From Seiridium cupressi (taxonomy: Eukaryota > Ascomycota > Sordariomycetes > Amphisphaeriales > Sporocadaceae), in the NCBI GenBank assembly GCA_036674765.1, contig JARVKI010000083.1:62001-126000 (forward strand): a stretch of DNA of 64,000 bases, given 5' to 3'. A program made the position numbers and the translations under genes. Below the pieces are notes generated by a model that made no database searches, was not told where the DNA came from, and was given only the letters and a program-made list of their open reading frames with translations. Shown one piece after another: positions 44,943-55,959 of the stretch. Within the stretch, counting starts at the first letter, position 1. The number at the start of each line of letters is the position of its first letter.

Positions 44943-46353
44943 CTAAGAGTCACGGCCATCCATCATGTCTTCATCCTCACCAGTCAGTGACTTTCGCTCA
45001 TCAGGTCTGCTATCCCCTTGGTCATCGCTCTCCTCGTGGGTATCCTTGGCTGATTGAGTAGATCGTTGCTCGAGATCAATAAGTAAATCAATCATGAATC
45101 CGAAGCTTGCGGAGCCATACCTTGGAGTCATGGGATTGACTAGGCCTTTGCTAATGGCCGCAGGTTGTGATGGACGAATCGTTTTGAGCTCTTCTGATAG
45201 GCAGCTAGCGACGATATCTGTGACTTCTCCATCGCATTTATGTTTCCCCTGTCTGACATAATAGATTCCCATTATGCCAGCAATGACGGCCAAGACAATA
45301 TCTGAATGGGTGTCATCTCCATGTTGGAAGAGCTTGCCAATCTCCTTCGCAGTCTTGACGACAGCCTTTGCTTCTAGAGCACTAGTCTTCTTCACGGCCG
45401 TGGACCGATAGGGAGGCTCGAAAGGCCCGAAGATACTCTGAAGCCCTATAGCCGCGATGTCCTTGACGGGGACGCAATGGAAGGCCTTCCCGCTGATCGG
45501 TCCGTAGGCTAACCACTCGAACGAATAAGAGATATTCGTCAAGCCAGCCGCCTCCATATCAACCGTATGATGTACCTCAACGTGAGCGTCCAGCAAAGAT
45601 GTATCAAGAACGGCGATATGGGAGGAAGGATTGGCCATATTTTCAAATACTTGGGCAAATTGAAGGGCAACCTCTAGGTCAGTCGCCCAAGAGCTGAATA
45701 GAGTGTTGAGGTGCCTATCACCTGTAAGGTGGCTCTGAATCATATTTTTGAGATGGGGGATACTGTAGATGCTGCTTGGTTCTTGGCTACTGAGAAATCC
45801 ATGAGGTACAATGCCGTCTTTGCTGTTGAGACGCGGATCGTGACCACCTCCGGACATAGCATGAAAACCACGAAAGAGGAATCGCGGTAACTTGACCTGA
45901 AGACCTATAGTATATTAGCCACTGCTTCACATATATTAGCACGTTTCTGCGAGACTTACCATCCAAGATTGCCTTCGCGCTCAGTAAAGATGGGTGCAGC
46001 TGCAGTAAAGGTACTACTTTCTCAGGTTCATGTTGTTTCAGCTTCTTAGTCGCGGGGTCGATGGCCCCGGCCTTGGGGTTGGCTTCGACTTTCTTTTCCT
46101 CCTTCTTTTTCTTCTTATTGACAGCCTTCGATCGCTTCTTTGACTTGTTGGTCTTCGGATGGGAACTCAGCTTTGCTGTCGCTGTCGAAGTGGCTACCTT
46201 GGATCCCACCCGGCCCGACACACTCGATCCTTGTGCGATGAACTCATAAGCTGGCGTAATTGTCTTCTTGACTTTTTCTGTTAGTTCGGGATCGGTGTAG
46301 AAGGGAAACATGAGGCTCTTCAGCTCTCGTTTCCCAATAGTGTTTGACGGCAT
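44943..46353 (-). CDS. Uncharacterised fungal protein with ADP-ribosyltransferase-like residue pattern (DUF7587-like)
   Basis: Two exons, 46353..45960 and 45904..44943, with a 55-nt intron, encode 451 aa. The N-terminal third is highly basic and Lys-rich (NKKKKKEEKK), with no signal peptide, so nuclear or cytosolic location is likely. After the splice, LPRFLFRGFHAMSGGG begins a globular domain that includes VPHGF, SIYSIPHLKNMI, LFSSWATDLEVALQFA and FEWLAYGPI. The order Arg143, Ser202-Ser203, Glu261 copies the R-S-E order of the ART fold, and the same pattern is, to my knowledge, the mark of the fungal DUF7587 family. The fold and activity are inferred. The C-terminus is acidic and disordered. 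It converges with the kinase-like gene; the stops are 194 bp apart. Confidence 0.7.
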
Positions 46354-47042
46354 CTTTAGAGACTCTTGAACTTTGATGGAATGTCTGTTGTTGTAACTCG
46401 CAGTTGATCGAAAGTTGAAGTTCAGAATATGTAGGCGATTGTTGCAATTACATAGTTATTAAAAGATACGTCTAAGGCCTGGGGCATCAAACGTTAATCA
46501 TCTATAGCTACAGGGTTATCTGCCGCTAAGGTGTTGACACAGAGTTTTTACCTTGAAGAAAAAGCTTCCTACTCTCGAGATACATCAATGCCTTGAAGTA
46601 CTACCAAAACGAATTGCTGGATTTAGATTTCCCAGTCCCATTTCTTTTCAGGCAAGATCGTGCAAAATCACTCTTGAAAGGACAGTGTGACCTCAGTTAT
46701 AAGGAATCCGGCGCCAGTATGTTGCTTGAAGGTGTAGTTTTGTGTATTTCGTTGCTTTCCTCTTATGTATAGTATTATTGGCCTACTACAAAACATCTCG
46801 AAGCGACCCGTCATCTGCTGAAGATTCACTTTCCTTACTGATTTTTTGCTGCCTGAAGTTTGGGACTGAGGCATGATCGCCAAATTTGTCTTGCATTGGT
46901 GCAAGTGGTTATAACAAAGGCCCTTTGAAGCGACCTGATTACCTTCTGCTCCCTAACTGGGTAACAGGTTCTGATAAGAGCTATGTTGAAGAGATTAAAT
47001 GTGATAACCATAGCAGTTCAATACATATGAGATGTCACTCAC

Positions 47043-47292
47043 GCTTGTCACTAGTTCCGTTGTACAAATAATATAATGCTTGCTTGCCCATCACCAATGT
47101 CATGTAATCAGCTAGGTGCTGCTTCTCGTGATGTGTATCGTTCACTCTTGTGACAAGACAGCACGCCAAACGAATAAGAATGTCTTCAGACTCGAACTCA
47201 GTTAATAACACATTCTGGAAACCGAGCAGTTCGGACGCAGTACACTGAACAATGGAGCTGGTGCTCAGGGTCAGAGTCAAGCTACACCCCAC
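47043..47292 (-). other. Possible internal exon of an unrecognised gene
   Basis: On the minus strand a long polypyrimidine tract ending TTTTTTTTTCAG (acceptor after 47293) is followed by 83 open codons (VGCSLTLTLSTSSIVQC ... YLYNGTSDK) and then a GTGAGT donor at 47042. The tract corresponds to the plus-strand G-rich run at 47310-47330. No confident upstream or downstream exon could be joined, though a frame ending ESSADDGSLRDVL lies 200 bp further on. This may be a remnant of a lost gene. Confidence 0.25.
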
Positions 47293-47446
47293 CTGAAAAA
47301 AAAGACAAAGGGGTTGGGGGGTGTGGGGGGTCAACCTCAAAATCGCCGCCTCGGGCATTCGAATACGTGACCTTGAGAGTTTTAACACAAAAAAGTTATG
47401 TCTTTTGAAGACTGGAGGTTCCAAAGATTTGCAACGATAGTCGTCT

Positions 47447-47475
47447 GCAATAGCAACAGCAACAGCAATAGCAAA
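47447..47475 (+). repeat. GCAAYAGC-type microsatellite
   Basis: A run of short GCAAC/AGCAAC/GCAATA units, about 29 bp, in non-coding DNA upstream of the possible exon. Confidence 0.4.
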
Positions 47476-48343
47476 GAAGAGTGAGCTAAAGCCAGGTGTT
47501 TACCACTCGGCCAAGAAGCACAAACGAGTGGACGCCCGAAGGCGAAAGCAAGCATCCGTATCGTTTATTATAACGTGTCGTCGGCCAAGGGAAGCTTCAA
47601 TGGGCAGATTCAATAGCTTGGAGCTCCATCCCACCGAACAAGGACAGAGATCAGGCAAAGTGGTAGTCAACCAAATTCACTAGGCGACGACAGCTTGATT
47701 TTTTATGGCGACGGGTCCGCCTTCCACCACCACCACCACATCAGCATGATACGATACACCAATAATTCATCACGCTTCAAGGACAAGTCCGTTCGATTCT
47801 GCCTGTTGTGATGCCAATCTTTGGACAAACAGGCGGGCAACCATGACAAAGAGCCGGCTTCCGGGGTGCGCTTGTAGTAAATATGACTTCAACGTGAGCA
47901 TTCTGCTACAGATAAACATGTCGTTATTGCTGTATTTGTTATTCGGTAATCGACATGTGCAACATATTGACGCAATCAACTCGGAATTAGAAGTTCTCGA
48001 ACTCGCACAGACAGAATCGTATACTCTTCCCAACGACCCAGCTTGTACCAGACTAGGTGCCCTGAACTAAAACCGTCGAAGCTTCTCGTGATAATTGACC
48101 TCAGCTGTACTTCTCAGCTCAACTTGAATGCGGCGTCTTTGGCTTCAACATAATCGGCATACTTCCATCCTCGGAGTCTTTTTTTGTGTTCCATATTAAA
48201 TTCCAGAGGCCTTTAGAATTACTTTGTACTCAGAATTGGTATGGATATGTGTCACCAGACTGGAAAATAATGGCGCAATCGTAGATGACAAAGTCCTCAG
48301 TCTGAGCACTAGCCGGCGCAGTGTCGTTGACCGTGAATCCAGT

Positions 48344-48782
48344 TTAGACGTAATTATCGTCAGCCGGTACAATGTAAAAGCTGACGGTCGCCTCTGTCGC
48401 ATTGAGTGATATGTTCCAGGTGATTTCACCGGCGGTGTCAATAGATCCTAGTGTACAGTAGGTATGGTCAGTATTTACCATTAAATCTTATATCATGACT
48501 AAGGATATACCACATACAAGTTGCGGTAGATCGGTTTGCAGTGTCGGTCCCGTTTTCGGCAACGATGGCAAGTCCTAAAGGCTGTCAGTCATATTGTCTA
48601 TATACTTCCTTCACAGAGTTGGAGCACCATTCTCGTCAGCATATATGGGATGGCCTAGTATACCTGTTCCGTAGGCATATGTAGATAGTCTTGTTCGTTT
48701 CGACAGCGCGTCGCTCCTGCGGTGCTGCCACAGCACCCGCAACCATCAAAGGAAGCAAATAAAGAAGGGCTCTGATAAGCAT
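48344..48782 (-). pseudogene. Degraded small secreted protein gene (candidate)
   Basis: An ATG at 48782 opens a clear signal peptide (LLYLLPLMVAGAVA) and a short mature part (VETNKTIYICLRNR) up to a GTATAC donor at 48664. Two further segments look like parts of the same protein: LAIVAENGTDTANRSTATC, after an acceptor CTTTAG near 48577, and IDTAGEITWNISLNATEAT, after an acceptor CACTAG near 48447, ending ...DDNYV with a stop at 48344. The first segment is one frame off from the other two, and the junction codon between the latter would be TGA. This suggests decay by small indels, or an exon structure I have not solved. A 61-aa Cys-rich product is also readable from the first frame. Confidence 0.33.
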
Positions 48783-50544
48783 GGTCCAGGATCACAAACA
48801 GTTTCTTCACGAGAAAGAGGATAGAGGGCGACGAAGGTGAGACGATGGAAGAAGTCCAGATTGAATATGACTCGATCTCGACCTGGACACTGACAGAGAG
48901 CGCTGGTTTTGTTCTATTCACTAAATCTAACGCGCAACGACGAACACTACATCTTATGATGAAATTGTTTCCGCTTTGGAAAGATGTAAGATGCTAAATC
49001 CCCCCGTCACGGTGAAGCTTTTGTGAGGTTGCATCGAGAGTTGGGCGTCTATTCGATAGAAGAGTGGGGACCATGACTGCGACCCTGGCCCCGACAGCAG
49101 CACGGACATGCCCAAGGATTGACAAGAACTAGCAATTACTGTTGTCGCAATACAGAGCCATTGCGGATTGGCTACGCTGGGCTTTCAAGGTTGAGATATC
49201 CTGTATGGATACAAATAGCCCCTGGCCCCCTTGAACAGATACAGGAGCTTACGTACATGTAGTCTATAGTATGCATTTGAGGTCAAAATCGCTAAACTTT
49301 CCGTTGTTGGTGGGGACTTTCGCTTGATTGGCCTAAAACGACAGCCAATACCCGATCCGGCGGGTGAAGCTCAGTCTCTTGGCCAGTAGGTCTGAACCAT
49401 GATGGATACCGCCAAGACGGACTGATGCATAGGTGAAGAAGTCAACCAATCACCGGCAACTCCGAGCTTGATGATTCCCATCTCGGACAATCGGGTATAA
49501 GATTAGAGGCAGAACAAATTAAGCTTGTTGACAACTCTGATTGCAAAGCTTGTTCCCAAGAATAGACTCCACGCGGATCATACGACAGAATCACCCCACT
49601 CCTATATATATACCCCACTCATATTCCGACATCCATTATTACCGCGATATGCACCTCGCTCTCGCTCGGACGACAGAGCTGGGGCATGAAGAAGAATATC
49701 GGCTACGCGGCTATCGACATTCTGCTTCAGGTGAATACGATGGTCAGTGCAAGCCTACATCGAAGCATGTGGCGGAGCCACACGCGCGTCGTCCATAAGC
49801 GCCGGCAACAATGCGTTTTCCATGGTAGCATGGCCTAGCTTCTCAGCATCCAGCATAATCTCGGTACCACATCCGAGAGTTTGAACATGGGCTGGTCAAG
49901 TGCTCGGTGCTCCTAGCCAAGATGAGAGACAAAGTCAAGAATGCAATGATACTCCTCCAGTTCACGATCGATAGTCTGTGCATTCGACGTCGCTTTGACA
50001 TGATGTGCTGACACGACATCACAGCGGTCACGACTTCTGAATTCTTGGACAGGGCCTCGGCATCTAGGTCTCTGCCATAGCCAATCTGACATACGCCAAC
50101 CTCCTTAGAAGAGATGTAGTCCAACTCCCCGGGGCCGGCTACGTGGTCATTGCATCAGGTTTGGCTGATGCACTGCGAGGCTTGATAAAATAGGTGCAAG
50201 ATACGTGGTAGATCGTAGTCCGGTGACTATCGACTTGAAGATTGAGGTTATGGTGTATATAATGTTATAACTCTAATCTTAAAGAAACAAATAAATAACC
50301 CTGGCAAACAATGCAGATAAATGTTGGCTTGGTTCTGATCATTTACATGACTCTTTCTTTTTGAACATAATTCGGTCGTCTACGCTATTCTATATCACTG
50401 GGTTTAAAACCCCACTAGCGTTGCAAGCGCGCCAACTCTTGTCTATCGTTGCAGATTCATGACAACCCAAGCAGTGAATATGCAATATCAATGTCAGATT
50501 TCTCATTCCACATACCGAAAGCTGATGTGATGATAATTGCCCAT
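48783..50544. other. Gene-poor stretch
   Basis: About 1.8 kb. ATG frames at 49843-50124 (-) and 49651-49798 (+) overlap one another and have no recognisable relatives. No repeat or RNA gene was found. Confidence 0.4.
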
Positions 50545-51264
50545 TTAAACAAGCCAAGGTATGAACCGCGGCGTCTTGGAGTGCCAATGCTCCCACTCGA
50601 CGCCGAATTCAGCTTGCAACATGCGCTCCTCCTCCTTCACTCGCGTCCACACTCCGAGCAACAACATCGACACAACAACAGTCATTGATGTCGGCTCGGC
50701 TGTTCTGAAGATCCGGAGCCACTCCGGGGCAATCCAGCAGCTCATCACGCCGTCGGCTCTGCCAAACAGCACCACGTTGCAGACAATGAGGATCACGACG
50801 CCCGTATAGCTCGGATGCTGCATGTACCGATGAATGCCGGTAGTCGTCAGGCGATCTGGCTTCGCAAGAGCGAAAGTGAAGTTCTTGCCAAGCGACGAGT
50901 AAGAGATGAGCCGCAGAGGGATGCCCGCGAACAAAATCAGAGCCAGCGGGATGGCAGTTGCCGCGGACCACGTTATGAGATCGGTGTTCAAGCCATTCTC
51001 GGCGCCGTGGTTCAGGACGGCTGGCGGTATCTTGGGGTAAAAGAAGACGAGTAGGCAGGTGTGTGCAAGAAGAAGACCCAAGGGAGCCATGGTTATTTTG
51101 GTGGTATGCTTCCTGGTGAGATTCAAACTGGATATGAAGTCGCTGGTTGGTGGGGCAGTTTCCGGGTTTGGATGGGGTGGCGAGCAAGCGATGTAAGAGC
51201 CGACGGTAGCGACGATCATTGTTGCTGCCAACAAGGCTTGCGGGAGCGAGGTGTGAAATTCCAT
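50545..51264 (-). CDS. ICMT/PEMT-family membrane methyltransferase
   Basis: A single exon of 239 aa from the ATG at 51264; the frame is open upstream but has no in-frame ATG near it. Four or five hydrophobic segments are visible (about 7-27, 58-78, 93-115, 145-165 and 187-205). The C-terminal part shows GIHRYMQHPSYTG and RVKEEERMLQAEFG, then EWEHWHSKTPRFIPWL, the SAM-binding and catalytic signature of isoprenylcysteine carboxyl methyltransferases and their bacterial relatives. It may methylate prenylated proteins or a small substrate in the ER membrane. It is not clearly the main Ste14, which tends to have a different N-terminus, so it is likely a paralogue. Confidence 0.8.
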   Translation of the reverse strand: MEFHTSLPQALLAATMIVATVGSYIACSPPHPNPETAPPTSDFISSLNLTRKHTTKITMAPLGLLLAHTCLLVFFYPKIPPAVLNHGAENGLNTDLITWSAATAIPLALILFAGIPLRLISYSSLGKNFTFALAKPDRLTTTGIHRYMQHPSYTGVVILIVCNVVLFGRADGVMSCWIAPEWLRIFRTAEPTSMTVVVSMLLLGVWTRVKEEERMLQAEFGVEWEHWHSKTPRFIPWLV

Positions 51265-51834
51265 GTTTGTTAAGCACTTTCGTCTCGTCGCACTGATCGC
51301 AGTTACAGAAGCGTGATGAAGGAAGCAGCACAGCGAGCCTCCGGGGTGGCAAGCGGAAATCCTATGATTTTGCTCGCTGGTCTGTGCGCGCAAGCTACTG
51401 CACCTACTATTTCCAGGGGCCAGCATCTCGCCCGATTCATGATACTAGTCAACCTAGAGCTCCACACTTTTACGCTCCCTTACCTACATGTATGCAGAAA
51501 TGCTTGCCAACCACCGTTTCTGGGACCTTAAATATCATGTGTTTCACTTCCTATCCACGCCCTGCAAATTTGAGTAGCCAATCCGGCCTGACCCTCTAGC
51601 ACCACATGACCTCAGTAGATCTTGTGGAGGGGAAGCGCAGCTGATAGTTCTAGGCCATGACTAGCTGCGAAGATCATCTAGATCCACTATAGCAGTGAGT
51701 GGCGAAATCAGTCACTGGACGAGTTGGGCCCTTCGCGGGCATCGCGGCCGAGGTAGATTTAAATGTTTGGTGATGACTACCCAAAACTCCTTAAACGCCT
51801 AGGTGCGCTTCAATGCTAGAGGGACTATATGGGC
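51265..51834. other. Intergenic
   Basis: About 570 bp between the ICMT-like start and the aminopeptidase stop (both minus strand). It should contain the ICMT-like promoter. No other feature is recognised. Confidence 0.4.
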
Positions 51835-54657
51835 TCAAGTGAATTTCATATCCGTTCTGCTTCTGCTCTCTTCCAATTCCCTCTTACGAGCCTCCGTGTT
51901 GGGCTTGGCATCGGCAATCTTCAGCCACTCTCCATTAAAAGCGTTGATGAGCCAGTTGGTCAGTTCTAGGTACTGTCAGTTTCCCATGTCCTACTAGCCT
52001 TCGTGGGCTACTTACTGTCGTATACGATCTTGTTGGCATTGTGGAAGTAGATGCCATGATCGCTATCTGGAAACATGTGTAGATCGTAATTTTCTACTCC
52101 AGCGAGATCCAACTTGTCCAGCAATGTAAGGGTGTTCTGCATGTGTACGTTGTCGTCGGCAACACCGTGCATGATCAAGAAACGTACATTACCCGAGAGA
52201 GCGGTGACGTTGTTGACGGCAGTATCGTCATAGCCGGCAGTATTCTCCTGGGGTGTCAGCATATAACGCTCTGTGTAAATGCTGTCGTAGAACCTCCAAT
52301 CGGTGACTGGTGCCACAGCCATGCCGTATTTGAACGTCTGACCAGCATCCTGTTCCAACGTCTTGAGTGTATTGAAACCACCGTATGACCAACCCCAGAT
52401 GGCAATGCGATCAGCATCCACATATGGCTTCGCCCCCCAGATCTTTCCTGCAGCGATTTGGTCATGCGCCTCCCAGCGGCCAAGGTTCTTCCTGACGACA
52501 ACACGAGCTTTTCGGCCAATGAAGCCGGTACCACGCCCATCCACAGTCACTACAATATAGCCGAGAGCAGCCGCAAGGTAGGACTGGTAGTCAATTTTGA
52601 ACGCCTTTGAAACAGATTGTGAGCCCGGACCTTGATACTGTTGGAAAAGGACAGGGTATCTCTTGTTTGGGTTGAAGTGAGGCGGACGCCGTTCAATATA
52701 GTTGAAGTCAAATCCATCGACGTGAATGGTGCCATATTCGAGGAGGGGGAGCTCGTATCTCTGAACTTTGGCCGCGAGATCCTTGTTCTCCTCAATCAGG
52801 TGATCATACGGACTTTGATTGCCGGGAGTACTGAGGACCTTTTGCCAAGGAATTCCGGGGCCTTGGTACGAGAGTAGGAGGTAACCAGCATTGCTAGAAA
52901 ATGAAGCAGAATAGTAGCCCTCCTTCGACGTGTCAGTGATGGCTTTCAAACCTGTTCCGTCAAGCTTAACACTGTAGATATGGCGTTGGATGGATGACTC
53001 TTTGGTGGTGCGGAAGTAAACCAAGTTATTCTTGAGGTCCACAGCGTGTGGGCCACCATCGACCTCCCAGTTGCCAGATGTGAGCATGACGGGTTCGGGG
53101 CTGTCTAAGGGACTGAAGTAGGCTAAGTGATCTCCGTTGTCGTGGACGATTGTGTCGATATAGCCATCATTTGGACGGCCGTTGCTGGGATCAGCCGGGA
53201 TGTAGCGGGTATCCTGGGAAATCTCGAACCAACCACCATCAATCTTACCGACATCGTCAACGCGTACGGTCTTGCCTGTTCGAGCCACGACATCAACAAG
53301 CACGACACGCATGACGTCGCTCACACGGTTGGTCTCCTTGACTATGACCTGTGTTCCAGCCCACACCACTTCTGTGATTAGTAGATCTTCAGGAGCAAAA
53401 CCACCCGCGATGTCGACTGCGAACATGTCCCCCCGATTCATGTCGTAAAACAGGAGGTCCACAAAAGGATTCGGTGAGCCGGCCTTGGGATACTTGATCT
53501 GTCGTACCTCCGGGTAGGATTCCTCGCCCGGTGGAGGATCCGTGCCACTTGGGCGCTCGATGAAGTATTGAACAGGGTACTCGGGCACAAGAGTTTCGTT
53601 GGTACGCAAGAAGGTGAGGTAAGCACCGTTCTCGGACCACCATGTCGCGCTGTTTCCTCCAAAGACCTCTTCTTCATAGACCCAGTCAGGAATCCCATAG
53701 AAGTACTCTGGGCCGCCGTCCTTGGTAACCTGTACCGGGTTGAGGTCTTGCAACCGGCGCACAAACAGGTTGTTGCTACTGGTGTAAGCTATGGCGTTGC
53801 TCTGAGGGCTCCATTGCGCCAGCTGTACTCGGAGGTCTGGATTGCTAGAATCCAGCGGCTCTGCCGTTTGAGAAGCCACATCGAAAACCCAATAGATAGC
53901 AGTGAAAGAGTGTCTCCAATCCTTCTTGACATTTGTAGCAATTAGAACCTTCTTCAGATCGGGACTTGGCCAGACCTTTGACGGGCTGATTTGTCGGTCT
54001 CCGTAATTGAACCAGCTGTTGCGCATGAGGGTCTGTTTTGCGAGAAGCTCTCCGCCAGCAGCAGCGTGTTCGGAATTGAGACTGCGAACGTCCTCAACGA
54101 CCAAATAGTCCTTCTTCAAGGCTCCCTGTTCTAGCAGCAGTCCATCTTCGCCATTGGCGCCTTCGATCCATCCGATACCATGACTCTGCGGCGAGAAGAA
54201 GCCAGATTGGACCTGGTCTAGTCTGATCTTTTTACCGGAACCACGCGAACTGGTAGCTGCCGGGTCGTGCTCCTTTTCCGAAGAATGCTGGTAGGACTTT
54301 GAGGTTATGAAAGTGAACAGGCCAATGCCCCAAGCTGCAACGAACAAGCCAGCCACTATTATTATTATCCTTTTGAATTTGCGATCCATTGCCAGTCCCT
54401 TGCCACGTGTTACGGTGGAAGGCAGGAATGCGCCTCTTTCGTCGTCATCGCCATTGCTGAGAGGATCGTCATCGTGGAAATCGGCAAGGTCATTTTGAGG
54501 TTCGAGCTTCTCTCGTTCGCTAATCCGCTCGAAAACCAGGCTTGTGGTCGACACGGATGACAAAGAGTCCCGCGACGGTCCCGGTGACTCTGCTGCTTAG
54601 TTGGTCAGACTTGTTGACGTCTCATAGCGAACGAGGCGGCTGAAGGAACGTACCCAT
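51835..54657 (-). CDS. dapB: Dipeptidyl aminopeptidase, S9B (DapB/Ste13 type), type II membrane protein
   Basis: Three exons: 54657..54654, 54595..52016 and 51965..51835, giving 904 aa. The first exon holds only ATGG; joining gives [13 protein letters not shown], and the second exon has no suitable ATG near its 5' end. A cytosolic tail of about 80 residues precedes one signal-anchor helix ([20 protein letters not shown]). A beta-propeller follows, with [11 protein letters not shown], the Glu pair that binds the substrate amino terminus. The alpha/beta hydrolase domain has the nucleophile in GWSYGG, Asp in GVADDNVH and His in SDHGIY. The last exon restores the C-terminus [11 protein letters not shown]. 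It should remove X-Pro or X-Ala dipeptides in the vacuole or Golgi membrane. The symbol rests on architecture. Confidence 0.92.
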
Positions 54658-55959
54658 TGCGACTCAATGTGATGCTTATCCCACCAGAGAATCGGAGGGT
54701 CTCCTGCGACGTGTGACGGTATCAATCTATACCAAGGTTCGCATCGCACCAAAAGCTACACCACAACTAAGAACTGATGATTATTGGATAGGTTGATTGA
54801 TGGGTTTCAACTTCCCGATACAGCTTCCGTAGCATGTCGTTATCGGCTGTGGAGTTGGCGTCGGCGTCGGCTTACTGGGGTCTTGTGGCGGTGCTAAGCT
54901 TAAATGGGTTCAAGGCCAATGCCGGTAACTTTAGATTTATCCCGCCTTCACCTTCAGCCTTTCCTGTGTTTGTTACGTACACTAATACTTCGCAATCTAT
55001 CGAATCCATTGCGTCGCAATTTACATATTTACTGCCGCCAAAGACATTGACAGTCACATTCTATGCTACGTTGCGCATTGACGTCCCATTCACGGTCTCG
55101 TTGCTTGTTCCTAGATTCAGCCGAGATACAAGACGTGTTCGGAGCCTAATGTAGATCCGAATCTTCCGCAGAGAACACGCAGTGCACTGCTGACAAGTCC
55201 CCGTGTTCACCACGACAGCTTGGGTGTGGAGATTCCCTCAAATGCTCGAAAATTAAAGTGCGGCTTGCTGCAGGGCCCGGCGCCGCATCTGATGCCGCTA
55301 ACTAGTACACGGTGCCCGAGGTGCTTCACCTGAAATCGGATGGGGACAGCATCTGCAGGCACTTACAAGCCGTTTGCTTGGCGGAGACAAAAAGCTCAAC
55401 AACATGGACCAATTCGGCCATGCTACCGACAAAGCTACCGTAGTCCAGGTAGTATTCGGCTGATCTTCACGCTCGCGTCTTATGCATATTGAAGGGGTCT
55501 ATCCAGAGCCATGATGCCTATATCGGACCCCTGCAATCCCCATAATAATACACGCAGTCTGCCGAGTGGCGCTGGATTTTGCATGTATATACGATGTAGC
55601 GTCTGGGCTCTATAAAGGATGGCGGCTTTTTCCTTCCGAAAAACCACAAGTCGTGACATGTTAGTTCCCGAGAGGCTTGACCTTGGCGGCCCTGCTCGTT
55701 GAGCTCAATGTTGCACACAGGCGAGCCAGGGCTCGTATAACTAGTTGGTGAAACAGTCCGGTAGTCTTGTAGTTCCTTTTTGCGGACCACTGAAAGATTA
55801 CAGCAACTATATACTCGGAGCATCTGCCACGACATCCAGTAACGGTAGGCTTGCTTGATAATGGTCAATCTCTCCTGACTGTTCATTGTTTTTGATGTAG
55901 CCAGTGTTTACAATATACCTGTTCATTCCTGGTTATCTTGTACTCACGAGCGCCTCATT
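54658..55959. promoter_or_regulatory. Divergent intergenic region, DPAP / CE4
   Basis: About 1.3 kb between two divergent starts. A 106-codon ATG frame at 54834-55154 (+) and a 122-codon frame at 55518-55886 (-) have no relatives that I recognise and no splice support. The region should contain both promoters. Confidence 0.4.

Larger units (their letters stand above)
46354..48343. other. Gene-poor stretch with one possible exon
   Basis: About 2 kb with low coding potential. It includes the possible exon at 47043-47292 and a CAA/CAG-type microsatellite, both listed separately, and a G-rich tract at 47310-47330. Short ATG frames at 46668-46904 (-) and 47843-48070 (+) have no family resemblance. 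Confidence 0.4.

Noticed and set aside
48196..48921. Three-exon model in the other frame of the 48.2-48.9 kb locus
   Set aside because: The splice phases fit, but the product is a Ser/Arg/Leu-rich string typical of a shadow frame, while the alternative frame has a clear signal peptide and N-glycosylation-like segments.
49541..50124. Candidate small genes on both strands
   Set aside because: Frames overlap each other, lack splice signals and show no known motif.
54834..55154. 106-codon ATG frame upstream of the DPAP gene
   Set aside because: No recognisable family and no splice support; it lies in the shared promoter region. Not excluded, but not supported.
55518..55886. 122-codon ATG frame on the minus strand
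   Set aside because: Composition looks random, with many Cys and Tyr, and there is no homology clue.
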